DNA from: Metabacillus sediminilitoris
GTDB lineage: Bacteria; Bacillota; Bacilli; Bacillales; Bacillaceae
Length of the DNA stretch: 64,000 bases
Direction of reading: 5' to 3'
Assembly: GCF_009720625.1 (NCBI RefSeq)
Contig: NZ_CP046266.1
Location: 2,303,501 to 2,367,500, forward strand
Shown: in pieces, positions 17,615 through 26,781 of the stretch
Layout: the number at the start of each line of letters is the position of its first letter
Position numbering within the stretch: position 1 is the first letter of the stretch
Made by a program: the position numbers and the translations under genes
Notes under the pieces: model-generated
What the model saw: only the letters and a program-made list of their open reading frames with translations
What the model was told of the DNA's origin: nothing
Databases searched by the model: none

Positions 17615-18580
17615 ATGGCAACAATAAAGGATGTAGCAAAATTAGCTGGAGTAGGCTTAGGAACTGCTTCACGTGTTATTAATGATTCAGGATATGTAAG
17701 TGAAGAAACGAAAAAAAAAGTACTAGAAGCAATAAATAAATTAGGCTATGTTCCAAATGAAACGGCAAGAGCATTCGTGACACAAGATAACAAGACTGTT
17801 GCGTTATTTCTGCCTTCTATTCATCATGCCTTCTTTTCAGAACTAGCCTACTATATTGAAGATGAGCTTGATAAAAAAGGCTACAAAATGATTCTCTGTA
17901 ATTCCAGTGGACAGAAAGAGAAGGAGCTTAAGTATATTAACATGCTTAAGCAAAACAAAGTTTCGGGAATTATTGGCATTTCATATAACCCGATAGAAAA
18001 TGAAATCAATCATTCAATGCCAATTGTTTTAGTTGATCGCCATATTGGAGAGATACCCTATGTGTCTAGTGATAATTATGGTGGTGGAAAGATGGCTTTA
18101 CAGGTGTTGAAAGAAACTGGGTGTAATCATGTTGCATATATGGGAACTTACTCCAAAACCATATTTACTGAAGTAGAAAAAAGGTTAAAAGGTTTTGAAG
18201 ATGCAGCGAAGGAAAATGGAATAAATTATACACTTTATATTGAAGAGGATCCGATTAAGGACCAAACCACATTTTTACATACATTCTTAAATAACTACAA
18301 GAATATAGATGGGGTATTTGTTGAGAATGATATGATGGCACTGGAACTCGTGCAACTTGCACAGGATAGAAAGATAAGTATTCCAGAAGAGCTTTCAATT
18401 ATAGGGTATGATGGCATTCAGACATATGCAATGCTAAGGCCAAAACTTTCTACCATTAGACAACCTGTCGAATTAATGGGGAGAAGTTTAGTGGACCTGC
18501 TGATCAAGAAATTAAATGGAGAACAGGTGACACCTGAAATACATCCCGTACAGTTTTTAAAGGGTGAAACAACACGTTAA
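17615..18580 (+). CDS. LacI-family regulator of the fructan operon
   Basis: A 321-residue repressor. The N-terminal helix-turn-helix is ATIKDVAKLAGVGLGTASRV, followed by the hinge (NETARAFV) and a periplasmic-binding-protein-like sensor domain with SIIGYDGIQTYAMLRPKLST. A GGGGG-type site precedes the ATG at 17615. It lies directly upstream of the importer and GH32 genes and probably binds the palindromes in front of them, releasing them in the presence of a fructose-containing sugar. The inducer is unknown. Confidence 0.9.
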   Translation: MATIKDVAKLAGVGLGTASRVINDSGYVSEETKKKVLEAINKLGYVPNETARAFVTQDNKTVALFLPSIHHAFFSELAYYIEDELDKKGYKMILCNSSGQKEKELKYINMLKQNKVSGIIGISYNPIENEINHSMPIVLVDRHIGEIPYVSSDNYGGGKMALQVLKETGCNHVAYMGTYSKTIFTEVEKRLKGFEDAAKENGINYTLYIEEDPIKDQTTFLHTFLNNYKNIDGVFVENDMMALELVQLAQDRKISIPEELSIIGYDGIQTYAMLRPKLSTIRQPVELMGRSLVDLLIKKLNGEQVTPEIHPVQFLKGETTR

Positions 18581-18609
18581 TTTAATATTTAGAATATTTT
18601 TAAAACGGA

Positions 18610-18638
18610 TTGACAAACATGGGGCTGTTTACTATACT
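18610..18638 (+). promoter_or_regulatory. Sigma-A promoter of the fructan transport operon
   Basis: TTGACA (18610-18615), a 17-base spacer and TATACT (18633-18638), with both operators immediately downstream. Confidence 0.8.
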
Positions 18639-18648
18639 GAGTTTAAAG

Positions 18649-18664
18649 ATGGAAACATTTCCAT
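18649..18664. promoter_or_regulatory. Operator 1
   Basis: ATGGAAACATTTCCAT is a 16-bp palindrome (symmetric apart from the centre) positioned over the start of transcription. Confidence 0.75.
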
Positions 18665-18683
18665 ACCTTTATTTTTTTCTAAT

Positions 18684-18699
18684 ATGGAAACATTTCCAT
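18684..18699. promoter_or_regulatory. Operator 2
   Basis: An identical copy of ATGGAAACATTTCCAT, 35 bp from operator 1 (about 3.3 helical turns), just before the ribosome binding site of the binding-protein gene. Confidence 0.75.
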
Positions 18700-18722
18700 A
18701 AATAAAAAAGGGGGGACAGAAT

Positions 18723-20048
18723 ATGAGGAAGATTGTAAGCCTTTTCATGATTTCGATACTAGTTTTTGGTTTAGCAGCTTGTTCTGATTCTGCAACTAAT
18801 CAAGCAGCTTCTAACGATAAGGCAAATTCAGGCGATGAAGTAAAAGAATTGAAGGTATGGGTACATGTTGCTGCAGAAGATCCAGAGGGTTTAAACTATG
18901 ATTTACGTGCTAAGGAATTTGAAGAAAAACATGAAAATGTAAATGTTACAGTCGAACACATCGTAAAAACCGGTGAGGGAAGCGGCTATAATGACAGAAT
19001 CAACGCTGCAATAACGACGGGAGAACTGCCAGATGTGATTACACTAGAAAGTGTACATACGGCATCTTACGTCGATTCAGAACTTCTTTTACCCTTGAAT
19101 GAATATTTAGATGAAGCTACTGTTGACTCTTATTTAGATGCAATCGTAAAAGCAGGTAGTGTAGGCGATAATCTTTATGCGTTACAATCTTTTGACTTAT
19201 CTTCACCTGTTTTCTACAACCCAGATATATTTAAAGCTGCTGGAATAGAAATTCCTGCTGATGCAAATGGAAATTGGACGTTGGATTTAGCGTGGAGCTA
19301 CGATGAGTTTTTAAAGAATGCTAAGATTCTTAAGGAGTATATGGGACAAGAGCCTGTGCATATGTTCCCTGATAACAGCGGGTGGCAAATGTATGCGCAT
19401 TCACCAATCATTTTTTCAAATGATGGACAATTGGTTGGAGAAAATGGATTAGATACAGACGGTTATTTAAATAGCAAAAATACAATTGAAGCTTTAAAGT
19501 TTATGGAGACTCTTTTTAGAGATGGAATTGTGTCTCCGACTGCACGGGAAAATGCATTTGCTTTAGAAAAAGCAGCAATTAGTTTTGAAGGGCCTTGGAC
19601 GATTGATGTATTAACGAAAGAGTATCCTGATTTGAATTGGTCCTTGATGCCTTATCCATATGGAAAAGAAGGACATAATTCTGCACCACATGGAAGCTGG
19701 TATGTAGCTGCTACAAAAGATACAAAATATCCAGAACTTACATCTGAACTAGTTGCTTATCTAACTAATAAGGACAGTGCTAAGGCGATGGAAGAAGCTG
19801 CAGGACTGATCCCAGGTCATAAAGAGTTACTTGCTTCTTCAGAAAAATATAGTGAGTATCCTAGAAAACTAATGTTAGATCAGTTAGTAGAATCTGAACA
19901 TGTGAAGCCGAAATCACCAATCTTCCCAGTGATTGAGGATGTACTCGGTGATATTGTGGAAGGAATAGCGTTAGAAAAGGATTCTGTTGAGAATTTAGTT
20001 GAGGATGCTATTGAAAAAGCCGAAAGAGAAGCTGCTAGATTTAAGTAA
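18723..20048 (+). CDS. Sugar ABC transporter substrate-binding lipoprotein
   Basis: A 441-residue extracellular solute-binding protein (family 1). The signal peptide ends with the lipobox LAAC at residues 17-20. The mature protein has the maltose-type fold signature (DVITLESVHTA, EKAAISFEGPWTID, PYPYGKEGHNSAPHG). It would capture the oligosaccharide for the two permeases that follow. No ATPase gene is nearby, so a shared MsmX-type ATPase encoded elsewhere is likely (inference). Confidence 0.9.
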   Translation: MRKIVSLFMISILVFGLAACSDSATNQAASNDKANSGDEVKELKVWVHVAAEDPEGLNYDLRAKEFEEKHENVNVTVEHIVKTGEGSGYNDRINAAITTGELPDVITLESVHTASYVDSELLLPLNEYLDEATVDSYLDAIVKAGSVGDNLYALQSFDLSSPVFYNPDIFKAAGIEIPADANGNWTLDLAWSYDEFLKNAKILKEYMGQEPVHMFPDNSGWQMYAHSPIIFSNDGQLVGENGLDTDGYLNSKNTIEALKFMETLFRDGIVSPTARENAFALEKAAISFEGPWTIDVLTKEYPDLNWSLMPYPYGKEGHNSAPHGSWYVAATKDTKYPELTSELVAYLTNKDSAKAMEEAAGLIPGHKELLASSEKYSEYPRKLMLDQLVESEHVKPKSPIFPVIEDVLGDIVEGIALEKDSVENLVEDAIEKAEREAARFK

Positions 20049-20070
20049 AAGCTAATGATGATAATAAAAT

Positions 20071-20100
20071 AGAAAGTGTACGATCGTTCGTACACTTTCT
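20071..20100 (+). promoter_or_regulatory. Intra-operon hairpin after the binding-protein gene
   Basis: A perfect 13-bp stem (AGAAAGTGTACGA with TCGTACACTTTCT) and a four-base loop. No T run follows, so it more likely stabilises the upstream message and lowers downstream expression than ends transcription. Confidence 0.7.
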
Positions 20101-20121
20101 GTTCTATTAAGGGGTTTTTAT

Positions 20122-21018
20122 ATGAACAAGATCAGAAGAATAAATAAAAATGGGTCTTTAGGTTTCTTTTTAAGTAGTAAATTTCTATTTTTACTTCCTG
20201 CATTTATTTTAATTGGTATGTTTGTTATTTACCCGCTAATTCTCGCAGTGGGCTATTCATTTACAGATTATTATCTTCTGAAACCAGATAATATCTCATT
20301 TGTCGGTCTTGATAACTACTTTGGGATTATAGAAGATAAATACGCCAAGCAATCTTTCTTTAACTCTACCAAATATGTCATTTATATTGTGCCTCTACAA
20401 GTCGCATTGTCCTTATTTTTAGCCATTCTAATTGCAAAAAAATCAAAACTTAATACCTTTTTTAGAACGGCATTCTTTTCACCATACATTTTATCTATTA
20501 TTGTCGTTTCCTTACTTTGGAAAAATATCCTGGATCCAGAACTAGGTATTGTTAACGTATTTTTAGCTGAATTAGGCTTCTCGAAACAAGAATTTTTCGG
20601 TAATCCAGATTTAGCACTCCAAACCATTTCTTTTATTATTCTTTGGCAAGGGATAAGCTTTCAAATGTTAATAATAATGGCTGCACTTCAGGAAATTCCA
20701 TCATCATTGTATGAAGCAGCAGATATAGAAGGTGCGAATGCTTGGCAAAAGTTTAGGCATATTACTGTTCCTAGTATAAAAGATCAGCTTGTTTTTGTGC
20801 TAATTGTAGTGACTACAGGGACATTTAAAATCATCATTGAACCGTTAGTGTTAACAAATGGAGGTCCCCAAGGCAGTACATCTAGTATTCTCTTATATAT
20901 GTTTGAACAAGGAACTAGATACCGCCAAATCGGATACTCAAGTGCTATAACAGTTGTATTCGCATTAATATTGATTATTATCGCATTTGTTCAAAGAAAA
21001 TTGGTTAAGGAGGAATAA
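20122..21018 (+). CDS. Sugar ABC transporter permease, MalF-type
   Basis: A 298-residue inner-membrane permease with six predicted helices. The EAA loop, which docks the ATPase, reads LYEAADIEGANAWQKFRHIT. It follows the binding protein after a stabilising hairpin and is four bases from the second permease. Confidence 0.9.
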   Translation: MNKIRRINKNGSLGFFLSSKFLFLLPAFILIGMFVIYPLILAVGYSFTDYYLLKPDNISFVGLDNYFGIIEDKYAKQSFFNSTKYVIYIVPLQVALSLFLAILIAKKSKLNTFFRTAFFSPYILSIIVVSLLWKNILDPELGIVNVFLAELGFSKQEFFGNPDLALQTISFIILWQGISFQMLIIMAALQEIPSSLYEAADIEGANAWQKFRHITVPSIKDQLVFVLIVVTTGTFKIIIEPLVLTNGGPQGSTSSILLYMFEQGTRYRQIGYSSAITVVFALILIIIAFVQRKLVKEE

Positions 21019-21021
21019 AAA

Positions 21022-21864
21022 TTGAGGGAATTTAATGTGATTAAATCTCTAAAGATTCTTTTATTAATTGCATTTACGATTTTGTTCCTATTCCCCACTG
21101 TCTGGATGTTTGTAAGTAGCACAAAATCGGTAGCAGAGATATCAAAAGAAATTGGAACAATTAATAGTTTTATACCAAATTTCAGTCATATAGGTTCTTG
21201 GTTAGATCCTTATAAGGAAATGTTTAGTAGATTTAATTTTGGGCTTCATTTCTTTAATAGTGTTTTTTATAGTTTAGTGATTGTTTTTGGAAGTTTATTG
21301 GTTAACTCACTAGCGGGATATGCGTTGGCCACCTTTGATATACCTTTTAAAAAGTATATTACTGGTACGCTGCTTATTTTAATCATATTCCCGTTTCAGT
21401 CTGTTCTAATCCAAATTTTTATCATCATCAATGAAATGAACCTTACAAATACTGTTTGGGGATTAGCATTACCACATATCGGAAGTGCATTTAATATCTA
21501 CCTCTTTATGGTATTTTTCAAGAAGATTCCTAAAGAGTTAAGCGAGTCTGCATATATGGATGGTGCTTCGGACTGGCAAATATTCACGAAAATTGCTATC
21601 CCCATCTCTAAACCGATCTTCATGACAATTGGGATACTTGTCTTTGTTGGATCTTGGAATGATTATGTATGGCCCCTTATGATTTTCACTGAAACAGACA
21701 AATATCCATTATCAGTAGCTGTAAATATTTTGAATGAAACGAAACCTATCTTTTTAAACCAGGTGATGGCGGGGTTAACCATTACAACGATTCCCATTCT
21801 ACTCGTTTATATTTTTTGTCAAAAATACATTATGCCACAAAACTCAACAACTGGAATTAAATAA
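21022..21864 (+). CDS. Sugar ABC transporter permease, MalG-type
   Basis: A 280-residue permease with six helices and the EAA loop SESAYMDGASDWQIFTKIAI. TTG start with AAGGAGG eight bases upstream. It forms a heterodimer with the preceding permease. Confidence 0.9.
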   Translation: MREFNVIKSLKILLLIAFTILFLFPTVWMFVSSTKSVAEISKEIGTINSFIPNFSHIGSWLDPYKEMFSRFNFGLHFFNSVFYSLVIVFGSLLVNSLAGYALATFDIPFKKYITGTLLILIIFPFQSVLIQIFIIINEMNLTNTVWGLALPHIGSAFNIYLFMVFFKKIPKELSESAYMDGASDWQIFTKIAIPISKPIFMTIGILVFVGSWNDYVWPLMIFTETDKYPLSVAVNILNETKPIFLNQVMAGLTITTIPILLVYIFCQKYIMPQNSTTGIK

Positions 21865-21884
21865 AATTCGATTAGAGGTAACTT

Positions 21885-24083
21885 ATGAGTTTACTATATG
21901 ACCTTAGCTTGAATGAGGGAAAGGGGAGTGTAACCAAAGAGCGTATACGGGGCAATCTGTTGCCTATTGAATATGTCTTTAATCATGCAAGGTATAAGGA
22001 GAGTTGTTCCCCAAGATGGGTCACGTCTGCACTTGAAGGTTACGCTTTAGATTTTGACGGATATTCAACGTATATAAAGGATGAATCAATAGAAGTAAAT
22101 GGATCCTTGACGATCGTTACTCTTATTGCACCGCGTTGTTTTGAAGCTTGTCATGGAGAAGTGTCTACAACGATCATTGATCAATTAGATAAAGCAGGGA
22201 AAAAAGGATTTGCGTTAAGCCTTTATCAGCATGGGGAAGTCCAATTTGAAATAGGGAATGGGAACCGTATAGATACATTTAGGAGTAATGAACAACTGGA
22301 ATTGTTCAAGAAATCCTTCATTACGGTTACCTTTAATCATGAAACCAACTGGATATCGATCTATATTAATTCCAAGCGGGTAATGTGTGAATTAATAGAT
22401 GGATTTGAGAATGCTGATATTCCATTATCAATCGGATTAAATAATACCCCATTCGAAATTAGCGACATTTTTAAGGGCGGAATGTTTTCTGGATTAGTCG
22501 ACTTTATACGAATTTATGATGAAGCTTGGTTATCAGAAAAAATTCAAAATAACTTTATATGTATCAAAGATAAGCTTTCACTTGATTTTCAGGACATAGA
22601 TCTTGATGAAAATAAACTTTTAGATGATATTCATCGGCCGCAATATCATGCAATACCGCCGCAACATTGGATGAATGAACCTCATGCTCCTTTTTATTAC
22701 AAAGGAAAGTATCACTTGTTTTACCAGAAAAATGCAACAGGTCCTTACTTTTCAAACTTACATTGGGGGCATTGGACAAGTGATGATTTAGTTTTCTGGA
22801 AAAATGAAAAAACAGCTTTATTTCCCCAAAGAGGTGAATTAACACCATCAGGGGTGTGGTCTGGTTCAGCTGCCATTGGTCCAAAGAGTATTCCGTATCT
22901 GTTTTATACTTCCGCCAATTTGGCGAAGGATTATAACCAAGGTGTTGCCATCGCTCGCCCGAAAAATTTAGACGACATACACCTAGTGGATTGGGAAATG
23001 GACGATCAGAGTACCATTACTCAAACTGATAAACAAGGAATGCCTTCTCAATTCAGGGATCCTTTTGTCTGGAAAGATGACAAGGAAGAGATATGGTACC
23101 TCATCATAGGCGGTGGAATGGAAGATAAAGGGCCAACAGCATGGATCTATGCATCGACTGATTGTGAAAATTGGCAGTTTAAAGGAGATTTTTTTACTGT
23201 AGACAGTGAGGATTTTCCTTATTTAGGAACGAATTGGGAGTTACCTGTTTTGCTGCCGGTGTCTGACGATAAAGGAAATACAAAGTACGTCTTTCTGTTT
23301 ATGAGCTACTTTAACAAGGAAGAAAAATATCAAGTAGATACTTATTTTTACCTTGGCCAATTTGATAAGGAAAACCTTAGGTTTATTCCTGATTCACTGG
23401 AACCACAATTGTTGGATTATGGGAAGTTTAAATTCAGCGGACCAAGTGGTTTTGTTGATCCAGTTACGAACAAATCGATTGTTTTCTCCATCCTTCAAGG
23501 TAACCGAAATGAGCAGGAAGAGTACGAGTCTGGTTGGGCTCATAATGCTGGGCTTCCCATTGAACTTTATTTAGAAAACAATGAGCTTAGAATGAAGCCG
23601 ATAGAAAATTTAGTGGCTTTGAGAAACAAAGTACTAGTGAATGAAAGGGATAAACCATTAGTTCAAATAAATGAAAAACTTAAAGAAATAAGTGGAAAAA
23701 TGCTTGAGGTTATTGTGGAGTTTGATCATACGGAAAAATTGGTTGGTTTTGAGTGTAAAAAGGATCCTAAGAATCAAGAAAAAACAAGCCTATTATATGA
23801 AAAGGAAAAAAAGCAAGTTTGGATCGATCGAAGTAAAAGCTTTTTGGGTCGTGAAGGTGATATACAAGGTGGCATACTTGATATTGATGAAGGCTTTTCT
23901 GCCCATATTTATATTGATCACTCGGCAATTGAATGCTACTTAAATAACAAAAAAATGATTTCAAGCAGGGCATATCCCACATTAAAAAACAGTGATGATA
24001 TCTCTTTAATTGGTGAAAAAGATATCATCATCAAATCAATGAAAGTCTTTGAGCTTAAATCAATTTGGAAAAAGGAGGATTGA
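21885..24083 (+). CDS. GH32-family protein with an N-terminal lectin-like domain and atypical WMNEP motif
   Basis: A 732-residue protein without a signal peptide. Residues 1-230 look like a concanavalin/LamG-like beta-sandwich (LDFDGYSTYIKD, GLVDFIRIYDEAW). Residues 255 onward form the GH32 five-bladed propeller, then a C-terminal beta-sandwich. The usual nucleophile motif WMNDPNG reads WMNEPHA, placing Glu265 where the catalytic Asp is expected. The FRDP aspartate (D392) and the acid/base glutamate (E452 in NWELP, normally WECPD) are kept. It probably acts on imported fructo-oligosaccharides, but specificity or activity may differ from classical invertases. Confidence 0.85.
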   Translation: MSLLYDLSLNEGKGSVTKERIRGNLLPIEYVFNHARYKESCSPRWVTSALEGYALDFDGYSTYIKDESIEVNGSLTIVTLIAPRCFEACHGEVSTTIIDQLDKAGKKGFALSLYQHGEVQFEIGNGNRIDTFRSNEQLELFKKSFITVTFNHETNWISIYINSKRVMCELIDGFENADIPLSIGLNNTPFEISDIFKGGMFSGLVDFIRIYDEAWLSEKIQNNFICIKDKLSLDFQDIDLDENKLLDDIHRPQYHAIPPQHWMNEPHAPFYYKGKYHLFYQKNATGPYFSNLHWGHWTSDDLVFWKNEKTALFPQRGELTPSGVWSGSAAIGPKSIPYLFYTSANLAKDYNQGVAIARPKNLDDIHLVDWEMDDQSTITQTDKQGMPSQFRDPFVWKDDKEEIWYLIIGGGMEDKGPTAWIYASTDCENWQFKGDFFTVDSEDFPYLGTNWELPVLLPVSDDKGNTKYVFLFMSYFNKEEKYQVDTYFYLGQFDKENLRFIPDSLEPQLLDYGKFKFSGPSGFVDPVTNKSIVFSILQGNRNEQEEYESGWAHNAGLPIELYLENNELRMKPIENLVALRNKVLVNERDKPLVQINEKLKEISGKMLEVIVEFDHTEKLVGFECKKDPKNQEKTSLLYEKEKKQVWIDRSKSFLGREGDIQGGILDIDEGFSAHIYIDHSAIECYLNNKKMISSRAYPTLKNSDDISLIGEKDIIIKSMKVFELKSIWKKED

Positions 24084-25589
24084 GTGAACAGAATGACAAT
24101 ACAAACACATGGAATGAATAAAACTTATCGACATAACTATCATCTAATGCCTGAGTGTGGTTGGATGAATGACCCAAATGGTTTTTCATACTTTAATAAT
24201 GAATATCATCTCTTTTATCAGCATTATCCTCATGATACAGTTTGGGGTCCTATGCATTGGGCCCATGCTGTAAGTTCTGATCTTATCAAATGGAGTCATA
24301 AAAAAATTGCATTAAAACCAGGGAGAGATTATGACCGAAATGGTGTCTTTTCTGGTTCTGGAATTCAAGTCGGCAATGAGCATTGGCTATTTTATACGGG
24401 CCATATTGATTCACAGCTTGACGCCGTATATGATGAGAATTTTAAAAAGAAACCACTCCCTGAAAGTCAAGAAACCATTCCCTATATTAGACAAGTGCAG
24501 TGTCTAGCAAAATCTGTAGATGGGGTAACTTACGAAAAGTATGAAAATAATCCGGTTATTTCTTCTAAACAGGTACCCGCGGGGATTAGGGTTGAAGATT
24601 TCAGAGACCCAAAAGTATGGATCTGCGAAGGTAAGTTTTATATGACAGTTGGGGCAAAGAGTAGGGAGAATATCGGGCATGTATTATTCTATACGTCAAC
24701 AGATGGAATGAAATGGGAATATTTAAATCAGTTATCACTAGGTAGGAAATATGGAACTGTTTGGGAATGTCCAGATTTATTCGAACTGGATGGCAAACAT
24801 GTTTTGCTTTTTTCACCTCAGGAAAAACCGCGTGTTGGGAATAGGTTTGAAAATGTACATTCGACAATGGCTTTAATTGGAGAGTTCAAATACTCTACAG
24901 GTGAATTTAAAGTGGAGAGTGAGCAAGAACTTGACCAGGGCTTTGACTTTTATGCCCCGCAATCCCTTTTAACTACTGAAGGAAAGAGAGTTATTATCGC
25001 ATGGATGAATATGTGGGAAAGAAGATATCTCTTGCATGAGCTTGGGCATGGATGGAACGGGTCAATGACTCTTCCGAGAGAATTATCAATAAAAAATGGA
25101 AGGCTCATCCAAAAGCCTTATCATAAAATAGAAACGTATCAAAAAAATGGCGTAGAATTGAAGGATTTCTCGATAAGCGGAAATTATGAGAATACTAGTC
25201 TGAATGGGAATAGCCAAAGACTTGACATTCAATTTGAGATGAAGGAAAGCAATCAGTTTACAATCGAGTTTTTCAGAGATACAAATGAAAAACTATCATT
25301 CATTTTTGATAAGAGTAAAAATGAAATGGTTTTAGATCGTAGCGAATCAGAGTATGCAATAGAGAATACGGGAGACAAGAATGACTTTACAAGAAGTCAG
25401 TTGATTGATCTAACAAATCCTGTTCATCTAACCATCTTTTTAGATGTATCATCCATTGAGATTTTTGTCAATGACGGGGAACATGTATTTACTTCACTGT
25501 ACTTTTCGAAGGAATTAAGTGAAAGAATTTTGTTTCAATCTCAAGGTGCGACACATATAAATAAACTTTTGAAATGGGAACTTGTTTAA
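24084..25589 (+). CDS. GH32 beta-fructofuranosidase (sucrose/fructan hydrolase)
   Basis: A 501-residue cytoplasmic GH32 enzyme with all three catalytic motifs: GWMNDPNG (nucleophile Asp30), FRDPKVW and WECPDLF. GTG start at 24084, five bases after AAGGAGG and directly after the previous stop. It resembles SacA-type hydrolases. Because the operon carries an ABC importer rather than a PTS, it should cleave unphosphorylated sugars, releasing fructose. Confidence 0.9.
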   Translation: MNRMTIQTHGMNKTYRHNYHLMPECGWMNDPNGFSYFNNEYHLFYQHYPHDTVWGPMHWAHAVSSDLIKWSHKKIALKPGRDYDRNGVFSGSGIQVGNEHWLFYTGHIDSQLDAVYDENFKKKPLPESQETIPYIRQVQCLAKSVDGVTYEKYENNPVISSKQVPAGIRVEDFRDPKVWICEGKFYMTVGAKSRENIGHVLFYTSTDGMKWEYLNQLSLGRKYGTVWECPDLFELDGKHVLLFSPQEKPRVGNRFENVHSTMALIGEFKYSTGEFKVESEQELDQGFDFYAPQSLLTTEGKRVIIAWMNMWERRYLLHELGHGWNGSMTLPRELSIKNGRLIQKPYHKIETYQKNGVELKDFSISGNYENTSLNGNSQRLDIQFEMKESNQFTIEFFRDTNEKLSFIFDKSKNEMVLDRSESEYAIENTGDKNDFTRSQLIDLTNPVHLTIFLDVSSIEIFVNDGEHVFTSLYFSKELSERILFQSQGATHINKLLKWELV

Positions 25590-25597
25590 GGGGGAAT

Positions 25598-25666
25598 ATG
25601 GGGAAAGTAATAACAATTGGAGAGGTTTTATTTGACTTTATCCCAACATCAAAGGTGGACAGCTGA
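25598..25666 (+). pseudogene. Fructokinase, N-terminal stub
   Basis: The frame MGKVITIGEVLFDFIPTSKV plus two residues matches the start of PfkB-type fructokinases, then ends at TGA after 22 codons. It follows the GH32 gene with a normal binding site (GGGGAA). The rest of the gene is gone; the sequence changes to a tRNA/5S region. Confidence 0.75.
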
Positions 25667-25751
25667 GCTAATCCTCCGAAGTATAGGTAATAAAAGTGTA
25701 TGGGTGGCGATTGAAGTCGCTCATTTAACATGCCGAATTAATATTTTTTAC

Positions 25752-25826
25752 TGGTGACCCGTACGGGATTCGAACCCGTGTTACCGCCGTGAAAGGACGG
25801 TGTCTTAACCGCTTGACCAACGGGCC
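25752..25826 (-). tRNA. tRNA-Glu (UUC)
   Basis: The minus strand reads a complete cloverleaf: acceptor GGCCCGT paired with ACGGGTC, anticodon loop CTTTCAC giving UUC, the GGTTCGAATCC T-arm, and an encoded CCA end. One anticodon-stem position is T where relatives have C, leaving a G-U pair. It lies downstream of a 5S rRNA relic, so it was once part of an rRNA-tRNA operon. Confidence 0.92.
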
Positions 25827-25870
25827 AACTATATAAATTGACAAAATAATAGCCCCAAATAAGGGCTTTA

Positions 25871-25940
25871 CCTGGCAACGCCCTACTCTCACAAGGGGAA
25901 ACCCCTAACACTACCATTGAAGAGCTTAACTTCCGTGTTC
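25871..25940 (-). rRNA. 5S rRNA 3' fragment (degenerate)
   Basis: The minus strand contains GAACACGGAAGTTAAGCTCT, then TGGTAGT and GGGGTTTCCCCTTGTGAGAG, the second half of a Bacillus 5S rRNA. A few bases are missing in the middle (the GCGCCG segment), and the 5' part is absent. It cannot be a functional 5S rRNA. Confidence 0.8.
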
Positions 25941-26032
25941 AAGAACAATTGTCGAAAGCATTTCAAAATTCATGAAAATCCTTAATAGTAATAATATAGC
26001 TTGATCTTACATTTGATTAGGGGATATGGCCG

Positions 26033-26206
26033 ATGACTATACAAGTAGTACATTCTGAATTAGCAAATAAAATCAGTCTAATTAGAAGACTAATGATTGT
26101 AACTGCCCAAACAAAAGGAATCAATAATCCTGAAACAATTAAATATAGTCAGGAATTGGACAAATTAATTTTTGAAACTCAACTATTATTAAAATCTTGT
26201 AGTTAA
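26033..26206 (+). CDS. Spo0E-like aspartyl-phosphate phosphatase
   Basis: A 57-residue helical-hairpin protein. It carries the family signature SQELDKLI at residues 39-46, where SxELD is needed to dephosphorylate Spo0A~P and so delay sporulation. AGGGGAT lies about seven bases before the ATG. It is short and easily missed. It stands alone between the 5S relic and a dispersed repeat. Confidence 0.8.
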   Translation: MTIQVVHSELANKISLIRRLMIVTAQTKGINNPETIKYSQELDKLIFETQLLLKSCS

Positions 26207-26263
26207 CACCATCAGACTGTATTGTTGTTTTATATCTTCACACCCAAAAAAAACCTAAGAGTA

Positions 26264-26370
26264 TAGATTTTAAGAGCTTGTTAAAAAAACCTTTCTATGT
26301 ATTTAAGGAGATATTAGATGATCTTAAATAAGAATCTTGAAAATATAGCTTAAGAGATCATAAAAAACTT
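26264..26370. repeat. Dispersed repeat, copy 2
   Basis: TAGATTTTAAGAGCTTGTTA, then CTATGTATTTAAGGAGATA, and finally CTTAAGAGATCATA follow the same order as copy 1 at 12998-13098. Confidence 0.6.
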
Positions 26371-26649
26371 CAGCTATATTTGCCAGAGGGACAGGTTCCT
26401 TTGCTCACAGTAACGAAGATACGTCTCTGACCCAGAAGCAACCGAACATGAAAAAGTCGAACAGCAGTAACATGATTTAAGTTGAACTAAGGATAAACAC
26501 AGCATAATTTTAAATGAAAAGTTTGCGAAAACAGCCTTTTTGATAAAACCATACCTATTTTACAAGCTTCATTGATAACTTAGTGGGAAGTTGAATAAAA
26601 GTCCCTGTCCACTTAAGCAGCTAGCATTTAAAGTCTCCCATTTCATTTC

Positions 26650-26678
26650 AGCACCTGTTCAACCTATAGGTGCTTTTT
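26650..26678 (+). terminator. Orphan terminator
   Basis: AGCACCT (26650-26656) pairs with AGGTGCT (26668-26674), followed by TTTTT. No intact gene ends just before it. Confidence 0.5.
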
Positions 26679-26781
26679 GTTCTGAAGAAAAGTTAAACTG
26701 CTGTAAATCTAATGTTTTATCATATTAAAAGGAAAAAGGACCGAAACAGTCCTCTTTCTGAAATTCTGGCACCCGTTTACG

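Noticed and set aside
21885..24083. Levan fructotransferase assignment for the WMNEP GH32 protein
   Set aside because: The motif context does not match what I remember of those enzymes, so only the family is called.
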